This document shows, piece after piece, positions 33,080-46,200 of a DNA stretch of 59,938 bases. Position numbers and translations under genes: made by a program. Below the pieces are notes generated by a model. That model saw nothing but the letters and a program-made list of their open reading frames with translations. It made no database searches and was not told the origin of the DNA. Source of the stretch: Aculops lycopersici (taxonomy: Eukaryota; Arthropoda; Arachnida; Trombidiformes; Eriophyidae); assembly GCA_015350385.1 (NCBI GenBank), contig WNKI01000002.1, forward strand, positions 4,577,881-4,637,818, in the 5' to 3' direction. How positions within the stretch are numbered: position 1 is the stretch's first letter; each line of letters starts with the position of its first letter.

Positions 33080-34010
33080 TTGGTTGGTGATGCTAAAAAT
33101 TAACCCTTTCATGATCTCGAGATCTTCGAAGACTGGGTTTGGGAGTACCCTGAATCAGATAAACCCTCTCCTCTTGGAACAAGAGAGACCCCATTTTTGG
33201 ACATTTTGACTCAGAAAAACATCCTGTAATGCAAATTTCATTGCTTCCTCTTACTTCTGCTCTGGACTCGGATTTTGGCAGAAAGATTTTTTCAGAAACA
33301 TTTGTATCTCAAAAACTATGAACACTTGCATGGAGCCGATGCGACCGGAAGCTCAGAATTCAGTTTCTGAGACGTTTGCAGTGTTTATTTTTAGTGTATC
33401 TCGCATAACTTTTGCAATACAAGAGACATGTGAAATATTTTTTCCAGTTATGTTCATAGCAACTTGGCTGATCGATTTCGATCGTACTCTAGGCTGTTGT
33501 CATTTCTGAACGAGCTCCAATTCGACTCAGATCGCTAGGTGGTCGGGGGGTCCCGTCGCATACCTGATGCCTAGTGAGCACCTTTATTGCAGGTTCTGCG
33601 TGGTTTAAAACTGGCAGTTGAAATATAAGGTTTTTTGTCATTGTCTTTAGAGATTTCGGTGTTTTCCTAAAATTTTCGAGTAACCTAAAATACATTTCGG
33701 CGTATAACTTTCCAACGAATGGAAATATCAAGATAAAATTTGCTTCATATCATTCATCATTGAATTAGGCATTTTCTGAAAACTATCTCCAGAACAATCG
33801 CTAAATAAGATCATGCAGACGAAGGTTGGCCAATTTATGGGCCCGATCAATTTCTAAGCGACCCGGGGTTCGTGGGATCAAACTGATTTAGGATCCAGCT
33901 CTAAGGCACAAGATACCGTTAGAGAAGCAATGATTCCCCACAAAACTGATGTGAGATATCCGTTTCCGGACCCAGTTAATGATCAGACGGCATCCAAGAA
34001 TAACGCTTAA
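33080..34010. other. AT-richer block, possible degenerate repeat
   Basis: The texture changes here: fewer simple-repeat words, more A/T runs and phrases such as CTCAAAAACTATGAACACTT and CGGCGTATAACTTTCCAACG, which look like non-autonomous transposon or ancient repeat sequence. No terminal repeats or coding domain were found, so this is weak. Confidence 0.3.
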
Positions 34011-34090
34011 AAATTCTTAGAATTTTATTTGTTTGTTTCTGTAACGTTGTAAAGTGTGTTTAGTTTTGTATAGTTAGGTATAATTACAAA

Positions 34091-34096
34091 TTTATT
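34091..34096 (-). terminator. Poly(A) signal of eag
   Basis: TTTATT on plus (AATAAA on minus) 172 bp beyond the eag stop codon. Confidence 0.65.
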
Positions 34097-34267
34097 GTAT
34101 TAATAAACGATTACTCTTAATAAATATAATTATATATCATAAATCTTATGATAACAACAAGTGGCTCGGGCAACTCGCAATGGCAGTTTTTCTTCATACT
34201 TGATTCAGTTCTTATTTTTAGTGTAAATTCTTATAAATTTAGTCTTAGTCATCTAACCACAAATTGC

Positions 34268-37200
34268 TCACAATTTGCTTGTGGCATCTTGATCGTCGTC
34301 ACTTTGTTCAATAGATCTGGTTAGCTGGCGGCTGGGTCGAGCCTGCGGGGTGCTAGTCGACGAGCTTGCCAATGGTGGAGGTGGTGGCTGTTGTAGTGAT
34401 GAAGTCAGTGACGAAGTTGAGGTTTTTGGCAATGCTGGTTTCGTTTCCATCAATGGAGATGGCATTGTTATCGAGGTTTCCACAGGTGGCAACTGCTGAT
34501 GGCTGCGTGAACTTGTTGTTGCTGCACCAGTGGCTCCAGGTAAATCACTTTGGCTAGCGGACGGCGTGGCCACAGGTGTCGAGTGCGAGGCTTTACGGTG
34601 GTGATGGTGGTGGTGATGGTGCTTGTGGCGCCTCGAGCCACCCGGCGAGCGAGATCTCTCTCGCTCCTGCCCGCCACTTCCGATTGCACTCTGTGCATCC
34701 AGCTGAGTGGTCGAGGTGGAGCCTTCGGTGCTGGACTTCCGGTGGCGCGACGCGTGGCGATGGTGACTCGAGGTTGAGCTCGCTGGCGCCTGATCGCCCG
34801 GCGGCGCCAGCTGCCGAGCCGTGCTCTTTGATGACGAGGCTGAGTTTGGTGCCTGCGATGAAGCCCTTTGGCTCGTCTCTATGCGAGCCGGCTCAATGGT
34901 TGACCGCCTGACACTTGTTGATGTTGAAGTCATTGTTGTTGCCGTTGGTGTTGGAGGGGTGGTGGCGTCACCAGTTGAACCAACGCCACCACTTGACGGG
35001 ACCGCCTGTGAGATCATTGAGGCCGACGAAACTTGGCGCCCTCCAACTACCACAGATGATGACGCTGTTGCCTGTGTTTCCGCTGCACCAGTTGTCGAGG
35101 CATCACTCAATCGGGCAACCGTTTTCGTCACCGCCACCACGCTTGCGTCCACTGAATCCACTCGCCTAGCCAGCTGGCTAATATCCTTTCTGAGATCCAT
35201 TTTTAGCTCGTTGAGCAATGAGATTATCTGGTTCATTTGTTCACCACTTGCAGCCGTCGATGCGGCTGCCCCCGGACTTGTGGCTCCGCCGCTGGGCGTC
35301 GGCGAGTGTAGTTTCAGTGGCGGACGCTTGCCAGCCACGCCCAGTCCGCTAGGCGGAGGCGTCTCGCTCGTGAGCGTGCCGCCCGGTGTGGTTGGCTCCT
35401 CCTTGATGGCTGGATGTCGGCCGAAGAGCGCGGCAAAACCCGGCTTTGTTGGAGCTTGAGCAACAGCACTTGTTGCACCTGCCCCTGAAGACGAACCAGC
35501 GGCGGCACTGCCACTTCCGGTTCTGCCATCTGTTATGGCTGCGGGCGGCGCTGGCTGGTCAATGCTGCCGCTAGAGTATTGCGACTGGGTCGACTGTTGC
35601 TGGCGTGAGTACCAGCCACCCCGAATGTCGGGCACATCGCGAACAACACAAATGTGATCCGACTTTCGGGCAACAATCTCAACACGGCTACGCATGGGCG
35701 ACGATAGCTGGTCTAGACCACGTGCTCCTTGATACGAGCCACCACTGGAGGGTCTAGCGGAAATTTTCAATTTTTTTTCGCAGATGATTCAAATAAGAGA
35801 GTCATCGTTAGATTGGTGATGTTAGAAAATTTGTTGATTGGTTGGTTACTATGTGTTTCTAGGAGATTCTACGAGTCTGGTTTGCTTTGATGGCTTAATC
35901 TTAAACTATTTAAACTCACCTCTTATCCATGTTGTCAAGCAAAGCTTGGTGTCCCTTGCCTCCCGGACGGAAGTAGTTTTCGTCCATCTCGTCGTCGCGT
36001 CCATCGGCCGACGATCTATTGGAGCTTGACTCTCCGTGTGGATCGCTTTGGATGTCGAGCAACGAGCGCGTACTGGACACTGCGCCGCCACTTCCGCCTG
36101 CGGACGCCGCCGTTGCCGTCGCTGGTTTGGCACCTCCCGAGGCTCCCGCTGCAGCCGAAGCCACCAGCTGAGACCAGCGACTTTGCTTGCCCGCCAGTGA
36201 CCTCAGTCCCGTTGACCCGCCTCCACTTGTGGTGGGCGGGCCAGCTGAGCCACCGCTGGCGCCAACACCACCTGTGGAAGTGCCGCCCTCGCCGCCCGAG
36301 GTGGACGGAGTGGGCTGGTCTATGGAGCCGCCGCTGGCCAGCGTCCCGCTTACTGTTGGTATTGGCCCGTGACTTGGCTGCGGAACCTGGAGTGTATTAG
36401 AGGAGCCCATTAATTGGAGGCCGATGGCGCCGGCGTCACTTGGCTTCCTAAACTTGGAAATCAATCTTCTCACTATGTGGTCTTGGCTAAACTCTGGCTG
36501 CGGCTGATTCTGTTGCATCTCATCGAGTTCCTGCTCGTGCTTTAAGTCGGCAACCTTACGGAATATGATCTGAAAACAAGGTGGTTGTTCACAATTGAGT
36601 TAGTTGGCCATCACTTGACATAGTTATGTGTATAGATTTACACATATGAATATTGTTATACTTACTCTGTTGCGTAGATTGTAGGTGAGAACCAAACGAT
36701 TGGAAAAGGAGGTTCTAAATTGGCGATGCGAGTTGAGCACTCGCATGAGACCCTCGCGCTTAATGGCATGCAAATCACAATAGGTAAGAGCTCGGACATT
36801 GGCGGTGGACGTATACTCTGGCATTTGGCTGTTATCCTTTCCATCCGGTTCGGGGTACATCCAAAAGGCGTCGCCAAATACATCGCCTTTGCCCAAAATG
36901 GCCACAACCTCTTCATCTTGGATAACCTCCAGCGATCCGCTGACAACAAAACAAAGCGACTCAATAACCTCGCCAACGTGGTACAAGAGATCGCCCGGTG
37001 CACTGTGATCCATCACAAACTCGGTGGCCAGCGCTCGGAGGCAACCATCGCTGGCCAACCGAAAGGCCGGATGCTCATTGAAAACCTTCCTATTTAAGTG
37101 GACGCAAATATCTGCATTCATATCCTTGGGCACATAAGATAGGACCTTCTTTGAATCAATACCCTTGGTCATGGCCCAAGTGCTAACCACATAATCCATA

Positions 37201-40200
37201 ACCCTTTCCCTAAGTGCATTTGGAACCTCGTGCAATTTCATAAACTCCCTAACGTTGTTCAACATTTCATGGTACCTCGCGGTGGCCGACATCATTTGTT
37301 GAATGATGGTGGTAACATGACCAAAGATTGTAGCATACAGTAGCGCTGTTTGTTTTGGTATTCGAATATGTATTTTGTTGCCCATTACAAAACAGTGTGG
37401 TTAAAGAGCGTTGGGGTAGAGAGAGAGAGAGGGAGAGAAAATTAATGGAAAAACAGGCCCCGAGTTCAAGTTCGAGTTCGGGTTCGGGTCAGATGTGTCG
37501 GGAGTGGAGGGAAAAATCAGAGATTGTCGTTAGTAGAGGGGGAAAATTATAATATAATAGTTTGGAGTGAGTTAATGTTTCTGACACGTAGTTTTCTATG
37601 TCTCTCTTCAGTTGAGACTTTGTTGGCGACAGATTGTTGCCGGCAGGTGGCCCAAATGGTTGGCGCAGGTAGAAATTGGTGGCCTCTAATTCGACTTACC
37701 AAACTACGCCACTGCCACTGTCGCCGCCACCGACCACGACCACGACAAACGCCGCGACAAAGTCGACAAGCAACCGGAGAAAACTAAACGAGTAAGAGAG
37801 GCAGCTGTAGCAACGGCCATTGCGCTACAAGCAAATGTAAAAGTTGGAATAGAAATAGTGATAGAAAACAACCGAGTGGCTAACTAGTACACTTACCTCC
37901 AATTATCATCATGATAATGGTGAACATTTTCTCGTTGTCCGTTTCCGGCGAAACGTTACCAAAGCCAACGCTCGTCATGCAGGTCATTGTGAAGTAGAGC
38001 GCCGATATGTACATGGTCCATTTGTTTGGCCCACCAACAAGCTCGCGCGGGAATGTCATGTTCCTGTTTATGGGCTCGAAGGGTGCCTAGTATTTTCGTG
38101 TGTTGTTGTTTTGTGTGTGTGTGTGTGTGTGTGTGTCCGTGTGTCCATTTTGGTTGCGTTGTCGTTTGTGTAGTTGTTGTATTCGTAGTGGTAGGTGGGG
38201 CCATGTCATCGTTGGCGACGGCGCCGCACAGGTGATTATGTTGTCGGCGGGTTGCAGGTAGATTTTGGGGCAGTCGTGCAGGTGGTGGTTCAGGTGAATA
38301 AAGAGATGGATTTGCGTTAGGTTGAGATAGATTTAGTCAGTCGGGTGGTGGGCTGTTGGCGCGTTTAGCTGCCAGCTAGCCCCTCATCAGCTTGCTAGCT
38401 ATCTAGCTGGCAATGGGCTAGCAAATCACAATTAGACTGCGACCTCATAGGAGCTAGTTGCGCCACGCAGACAGCATAGCAAGCATATGAGCTAACGGCG
38501 TCGGGCCGCCGCAAATGGGCTAAAATCACTCACCTGCGTCACATTTCCCAACTTCCAGAGCCAGGAGTGGCGGAGTCCATTCTCTGCATCTGATCGGCCA
38601 ATGTGGTACCAAATGCAGGCGAGCCAATGGGCGACAATCATGTAGAAGCAAATGAGTAAAATGAGCATCATGGTTCCATACTCAATGTACCTGTCCACTT
38701 TGCGCACCACTCGCCCGAGGCGCAGCAAACGCACAACCTTAAGCGCGCTGAATAGGGACCCGATTCCTTGTTGCTATTTTGACGAGAGGAATTTTTAGAA
38801 AATTTTGTTAGAATTATCATGATGTTTCGTTTGTTCAACTCTCGCTTGTTTTATGGATTTGTGTTACTTACGTCATCGGCGCCAAACGCATTAAACACAT
38901 CATAGGGCAAACAGGAGAGCAAGTCGATCATAAACCAAGTTTTAACATAGTTCCGCTTAATTATCGCCGGGTCCGAGACAACCTCGCCGCCCGGACCCAC
39001 GAAGGTCGTGTGAAAGTTGAGCAGAATGTCGATAAAAAACACAACGTCCACGACACTGAGTTTTGTTTTTTTTAGTTGGATGGTCAATACGTAATGAGGT
39101 TAGTAGATGTTGTGGGTAATGGGGAAAAAGGTTCAAGGACAATTCTATAACAGGTGGCCGGCTGTATGTAAATTAGCGACATTTGAGATTAATCTCCAAT
39201 TAATTAAACCAAAACTCACCTATCAACTATGAGCAACATCCGGTCCTCGGTGGTCTTGTTGCGAAAGGCCACATTGTAGGGAACCATGATGGCGGTGTAA
39301 AAGGTCAATATCAATATTATCCAATCCCAAATGGCTTTGAAAGCACAATAGTGCAGTAAAATGTGTGGCGGCGTTTTGGGCGCCTCCTGTCTATACTGAG
39401 GTAGAATTTCCGGATTGAGGGTCATAAACTGGATTTGTTGTAGAGTGATGGTGTTAGATGGGATTTTTAATTAGTCCACCTGCTCGCTAGATGTCGCCTC
39501 GCCTTAGCAAATCATTATCCACCAATTGATTGATCACTCAAACTACCAAGATTTTCTCTCGCTTGAATGAGCTTTGAAATGTAGAAAGTATTCCACTTTT
39601 TATAATATATAATTACTATCACTAATAAACACTCACCTGACCGAAATGCGATTGCCTAACGCTGGACTCCGGCGCTTTGATTACGGGTAAATTGGACGAT
39701 ATTTGAGTCGAGAGTGCGGAACGAGATCTGGTGACTGTGCGCGCCAAGCGAGCAAATTTGCTCAAATTTTTGCTGGAATCGTCTTCAATGGGATTTTTCA
39801 GGGCGGTTATATCACGAAATGTTAACAGAAACAAAACAACAATCTCCTTCTCGTTCCTGATTGGCGCTATGTGGAATAGAAGCCAAATTGGGACGCCTGT
39901 TGTGTTGTCATGATTATGATTGTGGTGGTTAGGGTTTTGGTTATGATGGTTTGGATGGAATAAATAGGTAAGAGTTTTAGGTGTTAAGTAGATTAGTGTG
40001 TTATTCTAGTTAGTATAAAAGTTACTCGGTGATGAGGTACAGAGGTACGCAAACTTTTGAGCTCGAAATAACCACCCATTCAATGGACAAAGGGAAGGTC
40101 AGACAGTCGGACGGATGGATAGATGGGTGGATAGATAGGCAGCTGGCTGTTGCCCAGTTGATTGATTGGACGATCAGGCTCAGGCTCAACACCCAGCTGG

Positions 40201-43200
40201 CTGGCTGGCTGGCTAAAGGTAAATAAACGAGCTTAGCAAGTTGCCTCATGATGCTGCGACCGGAACCACGTGGCGCAAAAGTTGCAAATTGGAATTGGAT
40301 TCTATTTGTGAGTTCGTGTGTCCACGGCAAAGGCCGCTGGAAGCTTAGTTGAGCCCACGCGCGCTTCGTGGTCATGATCGCATAGCTCACGCAGTCGGTG
40401 GTTTTGGTTGCAAAACTCGCAAGGTAGTAGAACAAAGCAAAGCAAAACATGACGAAAGTTAACCCAAATTTGCCAACCCGATCCCTCCTCTGTGAGTTAC
40501 TCAACTGGGGCGAATCCCTCAACCGGGGCGGGTTACGAGAATAAGAGTTCTCGATCCAGTTGACTTTTGGCAAGCAATTTTTAGTGCCCAGTTTGCACAC
40601 GAGCAAGAGAGCAAAGCAAATAGAAGTGGCGACATTTGAATTGCGCAAGCGTTTGTTGCTCACGCTGCTATCCGCTGCACACGAGGTCAAATTCATTCAG
40701 CTTGAAGTCACGTAGCATCAACTGGTTTAATTGGATACACAGACAGATAGACTTGCAAACATACAATGGACTCTCTTGTCCGCTAGCCAACTTCCGGTGG
40801 GCCAACGGTAAGCCGCACGACGAGCGGTCTGTTATGTGTTCTCTCTCTCTCTCTCTCTTTGGCGAAATCAGAGTGAGTTTGAGTGGAGCAATCGGGCGGT
40901 GACTCGCTGAATAGGGGGGGGGTGCGAGTCAAAAAAGTTGGCCGAAGAAAATTTAAATTTTAAAACAGGTCGCTGCTATATGATGACATCTTTTCGGACG
41001 AGCCAGCTAGCTAGCTCCTCCAGCTGCGCTAGTGCCTCATGCAGCTTGCAGCGATATGCAACTAGAGACTCGAGCTGAAACAGGTAATAGAATAGCTTGT
41101 CACAGTGAACGAAAGGTAAATAGCTGCTCTTTTCTTACTTGTGTTGGCCAGCGTCACGTTGTGATAAAGAGCAAGAGTTGGTTGAATTTCACCTTTGCCG
41201 AGTCGTCTATCCACTCAGCAGTGTCATGTAAAGATTCATGAAATTTTAGTTAATACTGAACCAATCGCCTCACGCCACGACACCTGATTATTTCACCGAT
41301 CAGTGAATATATCAACTACTTAACCTTGAGCTCACCTTGGAAGTTAGTCATATATATATATATATATATATATTAATACATAAATCAAACCACCACTAGC
41401 ACAAGCAACTTTTGCTTTACCTTGCTTGTGAAGTAAAAAATCTATCTGTCGATAGATAGTCTACCAAGTGACGATTCATTGGTGACGGTGGCGGCAGTAG
41501 CTTAGGTTGAGCAATAAATGGGTCCAGGGGCAAATGGTGGATAAAGGAGCAGCGTGACACTTGATCGCACAAAAAGACACCGATCAGGTGGTTAGCCCAC
41601 TTCCGGCTAGACTCTTTTTGCACACACGACTCACAAACGCATACGCGGGCAATCTGATGAGCAGTCGGTCTTTTTCCACCAGCAAGCTGGCCATCAGGCA
41701 ACGCACCTGGCACACCAACCACCTCCATTACCGCCTCCACCACGATTGATTGATGGGCCTGGTGTCATTCTCTTGCAGCGAAGGCTGGTGGCTCTGTGGC
41801 ACCTTAGCATGGTGGCGGCGCTTGTGGCACTCGATCGGTTAAACTCGTTAGCGGCAACTTCCGGCTTGCTGCTCGGCGCAGCAAGCGAGCGAGCTACAAT
41901 TAGTGCGCCAGGCTAGCTGGCGATTTGGCGCGCCGCTTGCTCGGGACGATAGCTCACTGACTGGGTGGCTCGTTGCAGGTGATCTAGTTTCATAATTATA
42001 CGTTTCCCATTCACTATTCCATTCACCGGAACTAACCGGAACAAAGTTGCCGCCGTGCTCCTATTTCATTCTCTATTGAAATGTTCCCATTGCATTGAAG
42101 CTGGTCGCTATTTGCGTCTGGTTCTGGGCATCGAAAGGATGTGGCTCTAGAAGTCAATGTGTGCCAAATAAAACAAACTCTCGCAGTGGGTTTGTCTTTT
42201 TGTTTTGAAAGAGGAGCAGCCGAGAGACGAACCCCAGTGCAACTTATGAGCCCAGTAGTCAACGGAGAACCCAACTACGATTAACGAGTTCACTTTCCCA
42301 GTTGGGTCTCCCTCCGGCCGTCAGATCGAGATTCGAGTTCAAGTTTGAGCTCGGGATTGAGATCGAGATCGGGAAAAGCTGGCGTGTGTTTTTCCCTTGC
42401 TCGCTCTTTCAATGTTGCCCTTAATTTCAACCATCACCACCACCGCCGCCACCGCCAATCGAGCAGTCGGCTTGTTGGTGGTGCAGCTATCACGTGGTCG
42501 CTTGCCTCGAGGCTACGTGCCGCTAGAGCCGATTAGTGCAAACTGACTGCCTGCATTTGATTGCGCCACTTCATTCCAAATAGGATTGAAAAGGAGTCGG
42601 CCGATTGACGCGGAACTCGTGAGCTGCAGCGTTTCTACCTCCGAACCCGGCGCTCGCATTTGGATTTGGATTTGGATTTTGAAATGCGCAACTCGAGTTG
42701 GAGGAAATTTGAACCTTTTAGAGGTCGGGCACGAGTTGGGCGTGGCTCTGGAGTTTTTCACTGGGTCAATCGACGAAGCAAGTGAGTGGCTGGAGTTAGT
42801 TGCTGGTGTTGGTATCGGCAAATCAAGTTGCACTGACGGGCTGGCACTAACAAGGAGAGTCCACCCCCCGGTTACACGCATATCCACATAAAAACTAGTT
42901 CGTTAGATTCAGCTCAGCCTCCATAACAACATATCTCGATCCTACATCCACGTTTTTTCTTTTGCGGATTTTATCAACTATCAAAACCATCGAGGCGCCA
43001 TTGACGCCTGCACTAACGAGATCTTCGTCATCTTCACTGTCGTCAAGCTCGTGTGCAAGCTAATCTTTGAGGCACAGTATCCAAAAAATTTCTCAAAACG
43101 TGGATCGCTAATACAGATATTCATGATCCTTATGGCCTAGTCTACACGCTGATATGTCGCATCTACCTCTCCGAGTGTAACCACTGGTGGACTTCCCTTG

Positions 43201-46200
43201 TAAGAGTTCACAAAACAATTCTGTTGGCGGCAGCCAGAGCAACTCGATGACAACAAAACTTTGCTGACTGCGAGCAGCGAGGACGAGCTTGTAGTCTCAT
43301 TCGATGTTAGTGCAGCTCACGTTCAACTCTAAACCTCAACTCATTTGCCTTGGGGTCAATCAGTGATTCGGAACAGGTGTTTGACCAGAAATGAGGCGGT
43401 TGAGAGTTGGACTAAAAGTTAGTGGAGGAGGAGGAAGAGGAAGAGGAGAGAATGCAAAGCAAACTCTTTCTAGCCAGCAGCCTCTTTCTTTCACATCCTC
43501 TCACATTCGCCAACTAATATATATATATATATATATAATTCGCAGGTTGCGGCTACGTGAAGCCATTAACCTTTAACACACAAGCCCCCGGCGACGCGCG
43601 CTAAATACGACTCGTGATTCGAGTCGTATTTAGCTGTAAATTTTATCCCCTACCACAACCCACACGACAAAAGGCCCACCAGTCACGCTGCTTGCTCATT
43701 TTGGCCGGCAAGTTTTAATTGGTACTCGAGCTGGTTGCGCGTAACCGGCTCGTTTGCTTACACTACTCAGGAGGATCGTGTTAATAATAATATAAACTTG
43801 CAGATGATGAGTCACTGCTTGTTTTTTACCTCCCCTTCTGCTGCTCCATTTTCTTCTACTTCCGACTCGTTCGTAGCTGAGTTCAAGGAAATTGAAAAGA
43901 GTGCTTGGACAGAGCAAGTGAGTCGAGGTTCTGATTTGATTGATGCATAGTGGCCACGTTTGAGCGAGCCCACGAGAGTGAGAGCTCCTTTTCCCTCTAG
44001 AAAACAACTGGATAGGTCCTTATTGTCGCTGCAACTCCTTAGGTTGGCTGGACCTAGCGACTGGATGTCGCTAGGTTAGGATTTGCTATTGGACTGCTGG
44101 CGATTCGGGCGGCGCGCGCAACTCGCTGCTGTAGTGGTGGCAAATAGTAAGTGAGGAGAAGAGTAGTGGTAGTCGCCGTAATGGATGACCACTTGTCGTC
44201 GTCGTCGACTCTTTGATTCTCGCCCTCACCAACTTTTGTCGTGGTCGCGGCGGCTCTCGCTGAACCAAGTCGAGGTGAGTGGAGATTTCAATTCGAATAG
44301 CGAGCGGTGAAAACTTTCAAGCGCCCTGAGTTATTATGTCGCCAGCCAGCTAGCCTTTGAGCTCGTTACTTTCAACCACCACAAGAATACAACGAGTTCC
44401 CTTCACTTTATTCGTCTCCTCGTTGCTCTCGTTTGAGTTGTTGTTGCTGCTCCTCGTCTAGTTGGCGCCAGTTGAGCTTAAAACTGAACCGGAAGCTGGT
44501 CGGTGAGTGAGCTCGTGGAAGCGAAGGAAAGCTGCTCCAGTTGTCGTGTGCAAAACCCACGACAACTTGTCCGGCTTCCGGCGAGAATTTCTCCTTTCTT
44601 ACCGCCTCCCAGCGAGCAAGTGAGCCGGTCGCTTGTTTGTTCTGCCCAGTAGAGTTGACCACTAGTTCTGGTCGGCAACAGGAGCAATGGCAGTGGTACT
44701 CAAGACTAAACCAATGGCATTCAAGTGGACAAAAGACTCCACTAGCCCCACAACTGACGGCTGGCTGTCAAGTTGGAGCGTCCGATTCAACATTTTTGCG
44801 GTGGGCAAAGTCAAGTTGTGCTCTCAATTCCACAGCTTAGTTACCTCTACAAAACGAAAAGGAAGACAAAACACCTGTTCCAACTCCTCACCCATGATTT
44901 TTCCCTGCTGGTAGCGGTGGTCTGCACACCTGTTTAAGCGGAAGTCGTAAGCCATGCGCCAGTGAGGAAAGGGAGAAAGCCAATCGGCGGACAGAAGAGA
45001 GCCATTGGATTCGCATCGACACATTGCCTCGCCTCAGAAGTGCAATAATAACGATGATGATGATTGTTGCTCAGCAGGTGCAAGTGTAGTTTCCGAGTGG
45101 CAGCATTATTATTATCATCTCATAGCTACCCCTCTCATTCTCCTCGATTGAACTCGCTAACTCTCGGCCACTTACAATGACGAAAGCTAGCGACTCGACT
45201 CGACTCGACGGTCATCTCAACCACGTCAACCACGACCTCGCCATTTCTATGTGTAAAATCGTCCGCTTGGCTGGCTTCAATTTGCAATGGGCGAGCCCCT
45301 AAATGTTGGGCTTGCGATTCGAGCTGAACATTCGTGGATACAAGACGACTCACGGTTAAGTTGTTGCTGTTGCTTTTGTATTATCGCTACCACGAGCCGC
45401 AGCAACTAACCGATTTGAAGAGTGAGAGTAAATTGCGTCACACTCTAACACAATTGTGTCGCCGACGGCGGCAACGTCGATGGTCGTCGTTAAGCTCAGT
45501 GCTGGAGCGCCTCGAGTCGCTGACCGTGGAGGCGAACGGAAGTGATGGGCGCCAATAAGAAAATAAAAGCCCCCGTTACTCGCTACTGTGACTATCACTC
45601 TCCAGCTCCAGCTCCAACTCTCACTCTCGGGCTTTCAACGGGGGGGGCCCAGCGAAGTTTGAGCGCCGCGCGAGTAATGAATTTGCGATCGTCGAGGGCA
45701 CAAATTCATTCCCCCCTTCGCCACTTTGCCGTCGCTTCCGCCACCACCACTTGCCACAACCCGTTCCAGGTTATCGGCCAGTTAGCGCGTATCATTGTTG
45801 GCCACTAACTCGCTCTCTCGTTCGCCTCAAACAACAGCAAGTGATTGTTGCGTCAGTCGTTGCCGGAATCCAAACACACGGCGGCCTCAAGCCAACTCAA
45901 TGGTTTGAGGCTAAGCAGCGTGACGACAGTGGTCGTGTTGGAAATTTACGATGAAATTTCGCAATGTGCAATGCGTTTCCTCTGAATCTCTTGTCTTTTC
46001 ACCGTCGCCGTCGTCGCCGCCGCCGCCGCCGCAGTCTTATTCTGGGTCCCGAGAAGAAAACGGCGAACGAGCGACTCGCTCGACAGATGAAATACGCAAT
46101 TTGGTTTGTTTTAGGCCGATTGTCAAGCCGGCGGTTGCGATGGAAAGTTGGCCGAGTTGAGGGCAAAAAACTTAAGGCAAAAAACTGTCCTCTCTCACCT

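Larger units (their letters stand above)
25984..34090. other. Gene-free region, about 8.1 kb
   Basis: No gene could be supported on either strand; open frames are short, overlapping and without domain similarity. It holds a (GA)n tract at 28879-28897, perfect hairpins at 29113-29144 and 32859-32909, an AT-richer block at about 33080-34010, and an excess of ACAGGTR motifs described in the findings. It may be regulatory DNA between the NRF-6-like gene and the 3' end of eag. Confidence 0.5.

Noticed and set aside
34366..35459. Several plus-strand open frames of 60-212 codons opposite the last eag exon
   Set aside because: They are shadows of the eag C-terminal coding sequence, created by its GC-rich low-complexity codons.
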